Source: Granulicella arctica
Lineage (GTDB): Bacteria > Acidobacteriota > Terriglobia > Terriglobales > Acidobacteriaceae
Length of the DNA: 64,000 nucleotides
Direction: 5' to 3'
Assembly (NCBI RefSeq): GCF_025685605.1
Contig: NZ_JAGTUT010000003.1
Location: 62,001-126,000 of the forward strand
Shown here: positions 17,669-26,336 of the stretch, in pieces
Layout: every line of letters starts with the position of its first letter
Numbering within the stretch: position 1 is the first letter of the stretch
Translations under genes and position numbers: made by a program
The notes under the pieces: generated by a model
Databases searched by the model: none
What the model was told of the DNA's origin: nothing
What the model saw: the letters and a program-made list of their open reading frames with translations, nothing else

Positions 17669-18174
17669 GTGGCCCGTCCGGTCTCTTGGCTTCCGCGCCT
17701 GCACACCATCACGAAGACCGTCCAGAACTCCGTCCGGTCCCACTATGACCGGGGAGACCTCGAACGGCTCTTCGAACTGCAGCCCCGGGCAGCCCAGAAG
17801 ATGCTCGAGATGCTGCCCATCGTCCGGTCGGGACCTCGCGCCTGATCGACCGGGAAGTGCTGCTTAACTTCCTGGAGCGCGTGCGCGATGCAGACGATGT
17901 GCCCGCACTCTATGCACAGATCCTGTCTGAGAAGGTCCGGGTCTCGCAACGGAAACCACGCTCGCTCGTCCGCAGCGATCTTCCGCCGGTCAGTCTCGAT
18001 TCCCTGCCCTCGTCGATCCTGCTGAGCCGGGGGAGGATGGAGGTGAACTTTACCACTGTAACCGAGCTCGCGGAGGCAATGTTTGCTCTCGCTCGTATCT
18101 TGGAGTCGGAGGGAGACGAATTCTGCCGGGCTTTCGAGCCTCATTACCGGACGCTATCGGTCGACGGCGACTAA
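17669..18174 (+). pseudogene. Unknown protein divergent from the integrase, split by one-base frameshift
   Basis: GTG 17669 with AAAGG upstream starts 'ARPVSWLPRLHTITKTVQ', followed by helical segments 'YDRGDLERLFELQPRAAQKM'. The frame ends at RSGPRA. Adding one G to GGG at 17830-17832 gives SGTSRLIDREVLLNFLERV, which runs on in the second frame to 18174. The joined product is about 168 residues. I do not recognise a named family; the first half looks like a small helical DNA-binding module. It may act with the divergent integrase. The indel sits in a G-run, so assembly error is possible. Confidence 0.6.
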
Positions 18175-19102
18175 GTTCTACGCTCATTAATCGTTTGATG
18201 AGCAGGAACACAGTTCTTCGCATTCTCTCAGGTGCCTAGCCACTAGTCAGTCCAACGCACAGTACGGCCACGCCGATACGCTTTGAAGCATTTAGTCATA
18301 TGACAAGATGTATGGCTCCCCGTACATACAAGCAAGAACAGCTTCCAATAAAGGGCGCTGCTAGTTTACGGCGAGCCTGTTTCCGGCCGATCATCAGGAG
18401 ACTCTGGCCTTTAAGGCATAGATAGCTGTATGGCTGCAATAATCTATTTTCTCCACAAAGGTATGGAGGATGCTGACGTCGCGTTGCTACTAGTCTCGAG
18501 CAAAGCTTACGTCCGAACGAGCAGAACGGAGCCCAAAAATGAATAATGAAGGCGAAAGCGGTCTGTCTTGTTAGGGAGTCTTACTGGCCAGCACCTTATC
18601 ATACATCTGGCCATATAGCGAGAGAGGATGCATAAACATATGTACAGCTATATGGCCGTGCATACATACAGCCATATAGCTAACTATATATCTATTTGTA
18701 TCAATCATGCTGGCTTGTGCCTATTCATGTCAGGGAATCAATTCAGGCTACGACAGACGTAGGAGAGCACCACTGAGGCCTCGCACTTCGCATCATCTTT
18801 GGCGTACATACATCGCGCCATACATCTGTCAGTATGGCGACTCGTACGTTCTGCTGTACACCTAGCTATATGGCTGCACCTACGTTTAGCGTCTATTTAC
18901 CTCGTTAGGCTGGGAGCAAGCCTCAAGGCGTGCGTGATGGAGTTCAGAATGTCGATAGGCTCATCGACATGGATTGGGAACACGCAGCCTTCGCTTAGCG
19001 CTTCTATTTGGATAACGCCCTGGTAGTAGCTACTTTGGGTCCCAATCGTACATCGTGCTGTATGTACGGTCGTACAGCTCGCCGTACTGCTATACATATG
19101 AC
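18175..19102. repeat. Centromere-like (parS-type) repeat field upstream of parA
   Basis: No gene is supported here. The motif AGCTATATGGC occurs on the plus strand at 18424-18434 (one mismatch), 18646-18656 and 18864-18874, and inverted as GCCATATAGC(T) at 18610-18619 and 18671-18681. A second motif, (C)GTACATAC, occurs at about 18321, 18803 and, inverted, at about 19059, with a GTGCATAC variant at 18658. The base composition is more AT-rich than in flanking genes. Type Ib parA operons often have such direct and inverted repeats just upstream, bound by the small RHH partner. A centromere or operator role is inferred from position and pattern. Confidence 0.6.
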
Positions 19103-19792
19103 ATGGCTATCACAATTGCAATTGCAAACCAAAAGGGTGGCTGCGGGAAAACTACAACATGTATGAACTTGGCTGGCGGTCTTTCCGCAGCTGGACTAAG
19201 AGTTTTAGTCGTTGATGCTGACCCGCAGGGAAGCGCCACTGAGTGGCGCAATAGATCTGAGGAGTCACGTCTGAGCTTTGACGTGATAGCTATGTCAACT
19301 TCATCGATCCACAAAGAGCTTCCTCGGGTCATCAAGAACTCATCCTATGAAGTTGCTATCATTGATTGTCCACCCGGGACCGAGACAAAAGGCTTTGGCA
19401 CCGTGACCCGCTCAGCACTCCTAGCTGCGGACTGCGTCATTATTCCAAGCCGGCCCACGCCGATTGACTTTCTCGCTACCTCCATCATGCTCCCGGTACT
19501 TGCCGATGTTGCCACTATCAAGCCAGAACAACGAGTTTTCCTCCTGTTGAATGCAAAGCATTCCAGTAATCGACTTGGACGAACAGCGAAAGAGGGTGCA
19601 ATTGCGATGTTCAGTGATCAGGGCATCAAGATCGATATTCTTCAAACTGAGATTCACGATCGCACCGCCTTCGCTGAGGCGCCGGCATCAGGCCAGACGG
19701 TTGTTGAATTTGCTCCTTCATCAAAAGCTGCCGAAGAGATTCTTTTTCTAACCAAGGAGGTCATCAAACTATGTCTGGTCGCCCAACAGTGA
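19103..19792 (+). CDS. parA: ParA-family partition ATPase
   Basis: The 229-residue protein starts at ATG 19103, where family homology begins (MAITIAIANQKGGCGKTTT). The deviant Walker A is KGGCGKTT. Walker A' is 'VLVVDADPQGSATEW', and Walker B is 'YEVAIIDCPPGTE'. There is no N-terminal HTH, so it is a short type Ib ParA, which normally relies on a separate small DNA-binding partner. The next gene, overlapping its end by 22 bases, is exactly such a protein. It drives plasmid segregation on the nucleoid through ATP-dependent DNA binding. Confidence 0.92.
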   Translation: MAITIAIANQKGGCGKTTTCMNLAGGLSAAGLRVLVVDADPQGSATEWRNRSEESRLSFDVIAMSTSSIHKELPRVIKNSSYEVAIIDCPPGTETKGFGTVTRSALLAADCVIIPSRPTPIDFLATSIMLPVLADVATIKPEQRVFLLLNAKHSSNRLGRTAKEGAIAMFSDQGIKIDILQTEIHDRTAFAEAPASGQTVVEFAPSSKAAEEILFLTKEVIKLCLVAQQ

Positions 19793-20148
19793 CATCAGCA
19801 TTTCAGAACCTCAGGCCCACGATCATGCGTGAGCCTAACCGCTCGAATGTCTCAGCAGAAGCGGAAGAGAGGCTCCTGGCAACACCAAAACATCAACCCA
19901 CCAGAACAACAACTGTCACTCCCGAGGAGAGTAAATCAAATCCCGGGGATACGGGGTCGATTTCGGGCGCGCAATCTGTTGGTGGTCCGCTTCTCCTGAG
20001 TAAGAAACGTGAACGCCTACTGCTCGTCAGTTTTCGAATGCCACAAGCACTTAAAGAGCAATTGGAATTCGTTGCAAAGAAACACGAGATAAATCAGACA
20101 GACATCATCAATGAGGCAATTCTGATGAATCTTCAGAGATATATGTAA
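19771..20148 (+). CDS. Ribbon-helix-helix partition partner (ParB/ParG-type)
   Basis: The 125-residue protein begins before parA stops, indicating coupled expression. The first 80 residues are polar and probably disordered (TTTVTPEESKSNPGDTGS). The C-terminal 45 residues read 'RERLLLVSFRMPQALKEQLEFVAKKHEINQTDIINEAIL', a ribbon (VSFRMP) followed by two helices, the RHH fold. Small RHH proteins of this layout bind centromere repeats and stimulate ParA with their flexible N-terminus. Which repeats it binds is inferred to be the field at 18.4-19.1 kb. Confidence 0.78.
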   Translation: MSGRPTVTSAFQNLRPTIMREPNRSNVSAEAEERLLATPKHQPTRTTTVTPEESKSNPGDTGSISGAQSVGGPLLLSKKRERLLLVSFRMPQALKEQLEFVAKKHEINQTDIINEAILMNLQRYM

Positions 20149-20160
20149 TTAGGAGCGAGC

Positions 20161-21138
20161 ATGTCGAAAATCACTGCCGAAATGGAAAAGAAGCGAGACC
20201 GACAAGCCGAGGACTCGATAAGTAAAGATAGGTTTGTGGAAGAGTTGGTAAGGTTGCGCGAGAAACGTGATGCTGGCGCTCTTGGTGTTCAGATGACTCA
20301 AATTGCTCAAGCCATGGTTCTCTGTGGACTCCCTTACAGCCCCACAAAAGAGACTAAGATCGTCCGTCGAGCTCGTCTCGGGGACGGATCTACAGTTTCT
20401 GTAACCTTTAGTGCGGGACTCGATGGAATTGGCATGCCCTACGGTTCAGACCGTACGCTCCTGCACTGGATGATTGACCGTGCAATCAAGACGAAGTCAG
20501 CCATTGTCAGTTGGGACACAGCTACGGAATTCCTAAAGGACGTCGGCATGGCGGACAGTGGGAAGAACCGTAAAGATCTCAAGCAACGATACTTGCGCCT
20601 CACGGGACTGACCATTGGTGTAGTGAGAAAGGGAAGTACCGAGGAATCAACGGTCTTGGTTCCTTTCATCGAAGAATCCCACCTCCCGACTTCTGTTGAT
20701 ATCAAGTCAGCCAAAAGTGGGCAAGCGCTACTACGCCTTGACTCACCTACGTTCGGCTTCCGCTTGGGCGAACGCATTTTCCGGGAGATACTCCAGTATC
20801 ATGTGCCCGTACCCTTCGAACTCCTACAGGCAACAAAGAAGAAGTCTCAGCTTCAGGATCACCTCATCTTCCTCTACTGGCGCAGTTTCTCAGCGCAAAC
20901 CGAGACCCTAATTCCTTGGGAAAGCCTCCGGGAACAACTCTGGCAAGAAGACAGTGTTGCAAGTCGCATCCGTACCAGATTTAAGGAAGCGATTTCTGTG
21001 TTCAAGACAATTTGGCCTGAACTGAACGCTGAGGCCGAGAAGGCAGGCCTACGTATTGGTCCGCCGAGAGGCGGAATGCACTTCCTTCCTCAAGCAAGGG
21101 CAGTACGTCGCTTGCCGATCCCAAGCCCATTTCAATAA
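20161..21138 (+). CDS. Plasmid replication initiator (RepA-type)
   Basis: The 325-residue protein follows the partition genes after 12 bases (GGAG at 20152). It has the pattern of the 'plasmid encoded RepA' family: 'RDAGALGVQMTQIAQAMVLCGLPYSPTKE' near the N-terminus, 'LPYGSDRTLL'-like 'MPYGSDRTLLHWMIDRAI', 'LKDVGMADSGKNRKDLKQRYLRLTGL', and 'HVPVPFELLQATKKKSQLQDHLIFLYWRS'. These regions form winged-helix units that bind iterons. The stop codon overlaps the first inverted iteron at 21137, and iteron arrays follow for 1.1 kb. It should start plasmid replication by binding them. Confidence 0.88.
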   Translation: MSKITAEMEKKRDRQAEDSISKDRFVEELVRLREKRDAGALGVQMTQIAQAMVLCGLPYSPTKETKIVRRARLGDGSTVSVTFSAGLDGIGMPYGSDRTLLHWMIDRAIKTKSAIVSWDTATEFLKDVGMADSGKNRKDLKQRYLRLTGLTIGVVRKGSTEESTVLVPFIEESHLPTSVDIKSAKSGQALLRLDSPTFGFRLGERIFREILQYHVPVPFELLQATKKKSQLQDHLIFLYWRSFSAQTETLIPWESLREQLWQEDSVASRIRTRFKEAISVFKTIWPELNAEAEKAGLRIGPPRGGMHFLPQARAVRRLPIPSPFQ

Positions 21139-21199
21139 TGACCTAGAAGTGCGGATTTGACTCAGCCTAAAGGTAAATCAACCGCACTTCTGGGTCATT
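21137..21199. promoter_or_regulatory. Inverted iteron pair at the end of rep
   Basis: AATGACCTAGAAGTGCGG at 21137-21154 overlaps the rep stop codon. Its inverted partner CCGCACTTCTGGGTCATT lies at 21182-21199, differing by one base from a perfect complement across a 27-base spacer. This could be an iteron pair, a stem-loop at the end of rep mRNA, or both. Confidence 0.6.
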
Positions 21200-22034
21200 C
21201 CACGGCACTTCCCAGTCATTCTTGGTCGCTGGGCTATGATGTTGCTCCGACGATATCGTTCGTCAGTGCCACAAGAACTCGCCCGATCCAGGCTCTTCAC
21301 GTATACCAGTTCAAGATTGAATCAGACGGGGATCAAAGCACTTCCCGGTCAGTAATTAGATCGAACGGCACTTCCCGGTCATTTGATAACTAAACTGCTT
21401 TGAACTTCTCCACAGGCTTAGATTCAGCCTGCTTTTTTGCACATTAGGCACCTCGCGGACACGAACTTTTCCACAATGATGAACAGTGGGTGCTTGGCGG
21501 CCTAACAACTATGGAGCAATGGAGCGATGTGACGGCACTTCCCGGTCATTCGAGATTCTCTGGTAAGGCTTAGCTGTAAATGTTAGCTGCTGAACTCGTA
21601 AGATAAAGTTCCAACCGCACTTCCCGGTCATTCTCAATAACTAAAACCGACGTATAGACCAGGAGCAACAACGTTCTTACCTAGCATCGTCCTTTGATCA
21701 TGCGAGGAGCAACCATGGTCCGCACTTCCCGGTCATTCTCGACAGCTCAAACTTACGTATGGACCAGCAACACTACGTTTTCTTACCTAGCTTCGTCCTT
21801 GATCATGCAAGGAGCAGCCATGGTCCGCACTTCCCAGTCATTCTCGACAACTCAAACTTACGTAGGGACCAACAACCACTACGTTTCTCACCTAGCTTCG
21901 TCCTTGATCATGCAAGGAGCAACCCATGGTCCGCACTTCCCGGTCATTTTCGACAACTCAAACTTACGTATGGACCAGAAGCCACCACGTTCTTACCTAG
22001 CCTCGTCCTTGATCATGCAATGAGCAACTATGGT
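21182..22034 (+). repeat. Iteron region with 105-bp tandem units (probable oriV)
   Basis: Copies of CCGCACTTCCCGGTCATT or close variants occur at 21182, 21203, 21336 (partial), 21366, 21533, 21615, 21720, 21825 and 21931. From 21615 the copies are spaced 105, 105 and 106 bases apart because they belong to four tandem units of about 105 bp. A fifth unit near 22036 has a degenerate iteron. Each unit also carries conserved ACGTATGGACCA-like, TTCTTACCTAGC and TTGATCATGCAAGGAGCA segments. TTTTCCACA (21465) and TTCTCCACA (21405) are DnaA-box-like. No gene is supported here. Together with rep this is most likely the replication origin. Confidence 0.82.
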
Positions 22035-22179
22035 TAGGCATTTCCTGGTGACCCTACTTCTATCAAGCAATTAGCCGTTGCTGGATGGAACTTGTTGAGC
22101 GAAATTGATAGTGATTTGCCTGTGCAAAGCATCAGCCTCAAGTTTTTCCACATGCGCCTGCGGATAAGCTCATTTTTCC

Positions 22180-22284
22180 TCGCACTTCCCAGTCATAAAG
22201 ACAGAACTTCCCGGTTAGACATGAGGAACGTCCCGGTCAGAATAACGGAACCTCCCGGTCACATCGTCAGCACTTCCCGGTTCT
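22180..22284 (+). repeat. Five iterons with exact 22-bp spacing
   Basis: Cores related to CTTCCCGGTCA start at 22185, 22207, 22229, 22251 and 22273, exactly 22 bases apart, or about two helical turns. The third and fourth diverge at the first bases (CGTCCCGG, CCTCCCGG). TTTTCCACA at 22145-22153, just before the array, resembles a DnaA box. This is the classic geometry of an iteron origin where initiators line up on one DNA face. Confidence 0.82.
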
Positions 22285-22402
22285 GCTTAATATAGAAGCA
22301 AGATGTATCAAGAGTCTCAAGAATGATATGACGTTCTGCAAGATGATAAAGCGGCGTTATAAGCGTTGGATTTACATCCCTGAGTAGCTCACCAAGGACA
22401 CT

Positions 22403-23044
22403 TTGGAGGAGCAAAGGTTCATAACACCAATCGAACTTATGGAAGCCGCCGCTAGCCACGGGCCGCAGATATGGTCTGAAATAGAGATTGTGAAAAAGGG
22501 CGTTGCCGAGGTTCCTGTGTTTATTGCTTTGATGGTAAATTTTATGAGGACTTCAGCTCCGGGCGAGGACGTCTTCATGGGTGGCCCAACAGACCTAACC
22601 AATGAGTTTTCTGAACTCTTGAAAGACAATTCGACATCAGGACTACTCAGAAAAGCTCTGGAGTTGTTCATGGCAGCAGATCCCAAGCTTGCCAGGGACG
22701 CGGCGGACAAGCTTGACGAACTTTGTGAGCGAAGGCTCGCTATGACTAGGACACATACGGAGCAGGGTTACGTCACATCAGCTTTTCCAGATCGTACCGA
22801 AATGAATGACCGCTGTGACGCACTTACTGGTCGACTAATGAAGTATCTAGGAGAGTTAGTAGTCGAGCAGGGACGCACAGGAGGCTCTCAGTTGGTTCTC
22901 TTTGCCGCAGCTCGATCTTTCATCTGCACCAGTGCAAGTGTGTCTGGTGTGGAGGAAGGATTGGCCGGCGCTCGGCTGATCTTCGAGGAAACACTAAGAG
23001 AGCTGACTCCCATGCTGCGCGAAATGCCAGAAACGGTGATTTGA
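22403..23044 (+). CDS. Unknown soluble protein next to the origin (213 aa)
   Basis: The product is acidic and mainly helical, with no signal peptide or membrane helix and no motif I recognise. Notable stretches are 'GPTDLTNEFSELLKDNSTSGLLRKALELFMAADPKLARDAADKLDELCERR' and 'GGSQLVLFAAARSFICTSASVSGVEEG'. The frame opens at TTG 22403, but GGAGGAG at 22405-22411 overlaps that codon, so the start is uncertain (ATG 22439 is the next ATG). Its stop overlaps the following lipoprotein start (TGATG), so the two are coupled. Confidence 0.55.
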   Translation: MEEQRFITPIELMEAAASHGPQIWSEIEIVKKGVAEVPVFIALMVNFMRTSAPGEDVFMGGPTDLTNEFSELLKDNSTSGLLRKALELFMAADPKLARDAADKLDELCERRLAMTRTHTEQGYVTSAFPDRTEMNDRCDALTGRLMKYLGELVVEQGRTGGSQLVLFAAARSFICTSASVSGVEEGLAGARLIFEETLRELTPMLREMPETVI

Positions 23045-23367
23045 TGACACGACGACTCCGGAACGTAATTTGTGGAACCCTCCTTGCTGCGTTAGCGGGC
23101 TGCCAGTCGACTCCTGTCCCGCCTACAGAAGAAGATGCTCAAGCTGTGTGGCACCACATAGCTGCTCAAAACCACGTCGACACTGTTCGTGAGCTTGTCA
23201 GCTTGAAGAAAACGAACGCTCAAGCATCAAACCTCCAAGGGACAGAGGTGTACACGCTTTCGTATGAAGCCAAAGTTCGATACCTAGTTCCCGTAGGCAA
23301 GTGGAAGACAGGAGATGTTCAGGTTGTTGACTCCAACTACGGTTTTCGACGCACAGAGAAGGGTTAG
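23044..23367 (+). CDS. Small lipoprotein of unknown function
   Basis: The 107-residue protein has a lipoprotein signal peptide (MTRRLRNVICGTLLAALAGC), with lipobox L-A-G-C and lipidated Cys near residue 20. The rest, including 'AQAVWHHIAAQNHVDTVRELVSLKKTNAQ' and 'YEAKVRYLVPVGKWK', forms a small periplasmic domain. The ATG overlaps the upstream stop by one base. No family is recognised. Confidence 0.65.
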   Translation: MTRRLRNVICGTLLAALAGCQSTPVPPTEEDAQAVWHHIAAQNHVDTVRELVSLKKTNAQASNLQGTEVYTLSYEAKVRYLVPVGKWKTGDVQVVDSNYGFRRTEKG

Positions 23368-23473
23368 CAAGGCCCAGACGGAACGATCTACACGAAGTAG
23401 CCGATTTGACCGAGTAGCGGCTCCATACTAGTCTCTCCCCACGCTGAGCCAATCAGCGTGGAGGATTGAGTGG

Positions 23474-24034
23474 ATGTTTGATTCGCCAGAGCAAGCGCTC
23501 GCTGAGCTGAGTAGGGTCGGCTATTTTACCGATCAAAAGACGGCAACAACGGTCTACCTTGCGGGGAAGATCAATAAGCCCATCATGCTGGAGGGTCCTG
23601 CCGGCGCCGGCAAGACTGAGCTCGCGCAATCTGTCGCGCGCGCTTCCGGTGCCGAGCTACTTCGGCTTCAGTGCTACCAAGGGATAAACGAGGAGAAGGC
23701 GATCGGCCACTACGACAAGAGCCTCCAGGAGCTCTTCGTCCTGCTGAAGACCAAAGCCGAGGGGGCGCATGATTGGGACCAGATCCGGAGGGACGTCACC
23801 AGCCGTGCGTTCTTTTTAGCAGGCCCTCTCCTCACTGCAATCGAGAAGGAGAAGCGCTGCGTCCTTCTCATCGATGAAATTGACAAGGTACCTGATGCAG
23901 CGCCTCACGAAGAACATGCTGGCGAACAAGCGCCGGGTCATCCTGAGTGCTCCCACACACAAGGCCGTGACGGTACTTGCGCGCAAGTTGGCCGAGGCCA
24001 GGATCGAAGGCGTGACATGCCGCACCATTCATAG
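23474..24034 (+). pseudogene. MoxR-type AAA+ ATPase, C-terminal half lost in a deletion
   Basis: The first 139 residues are a good MoxR ATPase: 'AGKINKPIMLEGPAGAGKTELAQSVARASGAELLRLQCYQG' (Walker A GPAGAGKT) and 'CVLLIDEIDKV' (Walker B). After position 23889 the frame leaves the family and runs out of frame through the next gene to a stop at 24034. MoxR proteins are normally about 300 residues, so half is missing. The junction with the following helicase is at about 23889-23895. It is probably non-functional. Confidence 0.8.
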
Positions 24035-25085
24035 CGTGCTCAGCCTGAAAGCTAAGCCTCAGACCGACCGGCTCGTATTTCAGCGTGATCGAGGGGCGGA
24101 GCCTGTCACGGCCGATGTTGTGGTGCTGGACGAGTGCAGCATGGTGGACGAAGACCTGTTCCGTCACATCAAACGCCATCTTCCAAATGCCTTCGTGCTG
24201 TTTGTCGGTGACCCAGCGCAGCTACCGCCCGTCGGGGAGACGGAAAGTCAGACCTTCCGGACCCCGAACCGATCGCACCTTACGACAATCGTTCGCCAGG
24301 CAGCCGGCAACCCGATCCTCGCCGCTGCCAATGTGATCCGGAAGAGTCAGGGGGGAGATCCAGACCTGTCCTGGTGCACGCAATCAGCTCTGGCAAGCGG
24401 GCATGGAGTCTTCATCCCTGGGGAAGCAGCGCACCGTTGGATGAAGAAAGCCTTCACCTCATCTGAATTTGAGGCCGATCCGGACAGTTTTCGTTATCTC
24501 GCCTGGACCAATGAACGCGTCGCGCAAGTCAACGAGACAATCCGGCGATGGCGGTATGGGGAGAACATCCCGACGCCTTTCATGCCGGGAGAGAGCGCGC
24601 TCTTTCGTCAGCCCTTGATTCTCGAGAACACTTTGCTCTTCGCAAACAACCAGGAAGCCAAAGTGATCGCGATAAAGCGCGGCACCTTCATCCATGAGGT
24701 TGAAGAGGCCCATGGTGTGTCGAAGTGGACAGCTTCGGTACCGTCCTGGGAGCTCTGCCTGCGTGACGCTGATGGCAATGAAAAGACGGTTCACATGGTC
24801 GCGGACAATAACGAGTTCCAGAAGGTGATCGCACGCATCAAGGACGAAGCTGCCGATACAAGGCTCCGATGGAAGCATCTGCATGACTTTCAGCAATCCC
24901 TCGCGCAGCTGCAGTCCATCTATGCGCTCACCGTACACAAGAGCCAGGGGTCCACCATCGGCTCGGTCTTTGTTGACCTCCCCGACATACGCCGACGCGA
25001 GGAAACCAACTTGCTGGAGGCGCAGCAGATGCTGTACGTGGCGGTGACACGGCCGTCCAAACGTCTGATTGTGATTGGGACGTGA
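23895..25085 (+). pseudogene. RecD/UvrD-type SF1 helicase missing its N-terminal Walker A
   Basis: The open part begins near 'MQRLTKNMLANKRRVILSAPTHKAVTVLARKL' (motif Ia), followed by 'VTADVVVLDECSMVDEDLF' (motif II, DE-type), 'FVLFVGDPAQLPPVGE' (motif III) and, near the C-terminus, 'IYALTVHKSQGSTIGSVFVDL' and 'LLEAQQMLYVAVTRPSKRLIVI' (motifs V and VI). The Walker A (motif I) that should precede motif Ia is gone. Instead the sequence joins the MoxR gene out of frame. An internal start could make about 390 residues without ATP binding, so the gene is probably dead. Confidence 0.82.
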
Positions 25086-25174
25086 CCCTCTACGTACTAC
25101 TTCCGAAACGGCGTTATGAGGACCAATCTCCCGAGCCGCCAACATTCTTGCTCAATGAGGACACCGGCCCCCTG

Positions 25175-26068
25175 TCACCCTTTCAGTTTCCTTTCGGCAG
25201 CGTCTCGTCTTTTCAGAATGGCAATGGAGATGCCTTGAGTGCGCGTGGTTGGATACATCGCGAAGAACGAGTCAGCCGCGCTGATCAGGTCTTGCCATCG
25301 TTGCTGTTTCTTATACAGGAGGGATAGGCGGTCCAATGCGCCGAGGTCAGCTGCGTTAAGATGGCAATCCCACGACTCGCTGATTTCTCTGCTCAACTCG
25401 GCCACTAGTCCAACTTCCCAAACGAGTGTGGCGTACTCGGTCATACGGCTTATAGCCTCTTGATACCTTTCCTCGGCTGCGACCAAGCCGCTCGATTCCA
25501 ATGGAAGCATCTCAGCGATGAATAACCAGTTTGCCTTCCGCAGCTTATGGAATCGCGCATTAACGACAAGGTCTGTTTGCCGTCCTGAGTTCTGCCAGTT
25601 CACTAGTTGATGGCCATAGAGTGCGATCAGGTCGCTTTCGAACTCGAGGGCTGCCTCATCGCTGTGGAACCGGCGAACAATCTCTACTGTGTATTGACCA
25701 CCACACCGGGTCTTCACATAATGGTGCCAGTGAGGCATCCGATCTTTGGAGTAAGCGCGGTCTCCCGCTCCTTTCCCCACGTAGAAAATCTCCTCATTTG
25801 CCCCCTTGTGGACATACACATAATGTTTGCCGGTCGTCTGTTTTCCATCGACCAACATACGAGTAGCCTTCTGTGGATCGCCGCCAAAACTTATTGTCGC
25901 GGTAAGGGTCATTTCCTGTTCCGCCAGGATTGTTGCAACGTAGCTATCTGGCGCGTCTGCGTCCCCTTCAGCGCTGATCTTGGGAGAGGCTGCAGTTCTG
26001 CTAGATGCCAGCCCATAGCATATCCAACAAACCGTGATGATGATCGTAAGTGTGAGGATGGATGGCAT
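25175..26068 (-). CDS. Membrane-anchored GIY-YIG-type nuclease-like protein
   Basis: The 297-residue protein has one N-terminal transmembrane helix (LTLTIIITVCWICYGLA), then a variable linker. A GIY-YIG-like domain begins about residue 80: 'KHYVYVHKGANEEIFYVGKGAGDRAYSKDRMPHWHHYVK', with Y-V-Y and F-Y-V-G-K-G in place of GIY/YIG, then 'EFESDLIALYGHQLVNWQNSG' containing the metal-binding Glu and the Asn. The C-terminal 120 residues are helical and TPR-like ('LSLLYKKQQRWQDLISAADSFFAMYP'). It follows the qat genes on the same strand after 268 bases. It could be an extra defence nuclease, but there is no direct evidence. Confidence 0.6.
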   Translation of the reverse strand: MPSILTLTIIITVCWICYGLASSRTAASPKISAEGDADAPDSYVATILAEQEMTLTATISFGGDPQKATRMLVDGKQTTGKHYVYVHKGANEEIFYVGKGAGDRAYSKDRMPHWHHYVKTRCGGQYTVEIVRRFHSDEAALEFESDLIALYGHQLVNWQNSGRQTDLVVNARFHKLRKANWLFIAEMLPLESSGLVAAEERYQEAISRMTEYATLVWEVGLVAELSREISESWDCHLNAADLGALDRLSLLYKKQQRWQDLISAADSFFAMYPTTRTQGISIAILKRRDAAERKLKG

Positions 26069-26336
26069 ACGGATGAGGCTAAGTCTATAACTCGACTCGC
26101 TTCAGTTGGTGGACCGTATGAATCCGACGCATAGATGCCACTTGCTCGTGGCCGTGTTCTCGATAAGTGCCAAATCGCCGAGCACTCAGTGGCATAGGCT
26201 TAGTCCCGACAAGTCGCACAATGTTGACCAATCCGGGGTTGTTCGGCCCGAACCATGCCAACTTCCGGTACTAACGTTTGTCATTACTTATCTGAGCGCC
26301 GCAGGACAAAGGGCGTGCGACAGGTTCAAAAGCCAA

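Noticed and set aside
18799-19026. 75-codon plus-strand frame in the centromere-like region
   Set aside because: It is built from the repeat motifs and has no coding features.
21694-22037. Repetitive plus-strand frames of about 100 codons in the iteron region
   Set aside because: The repetition comes from the 105-bp DNA repeats; there is no ribosome site or protein family.
21182-22284. CRISPR array
   Set aside because: The repeats are 11-18 bp initiator sites with irregular or 22/105-bp spacing; spacers are not unique and no cas operon is present.
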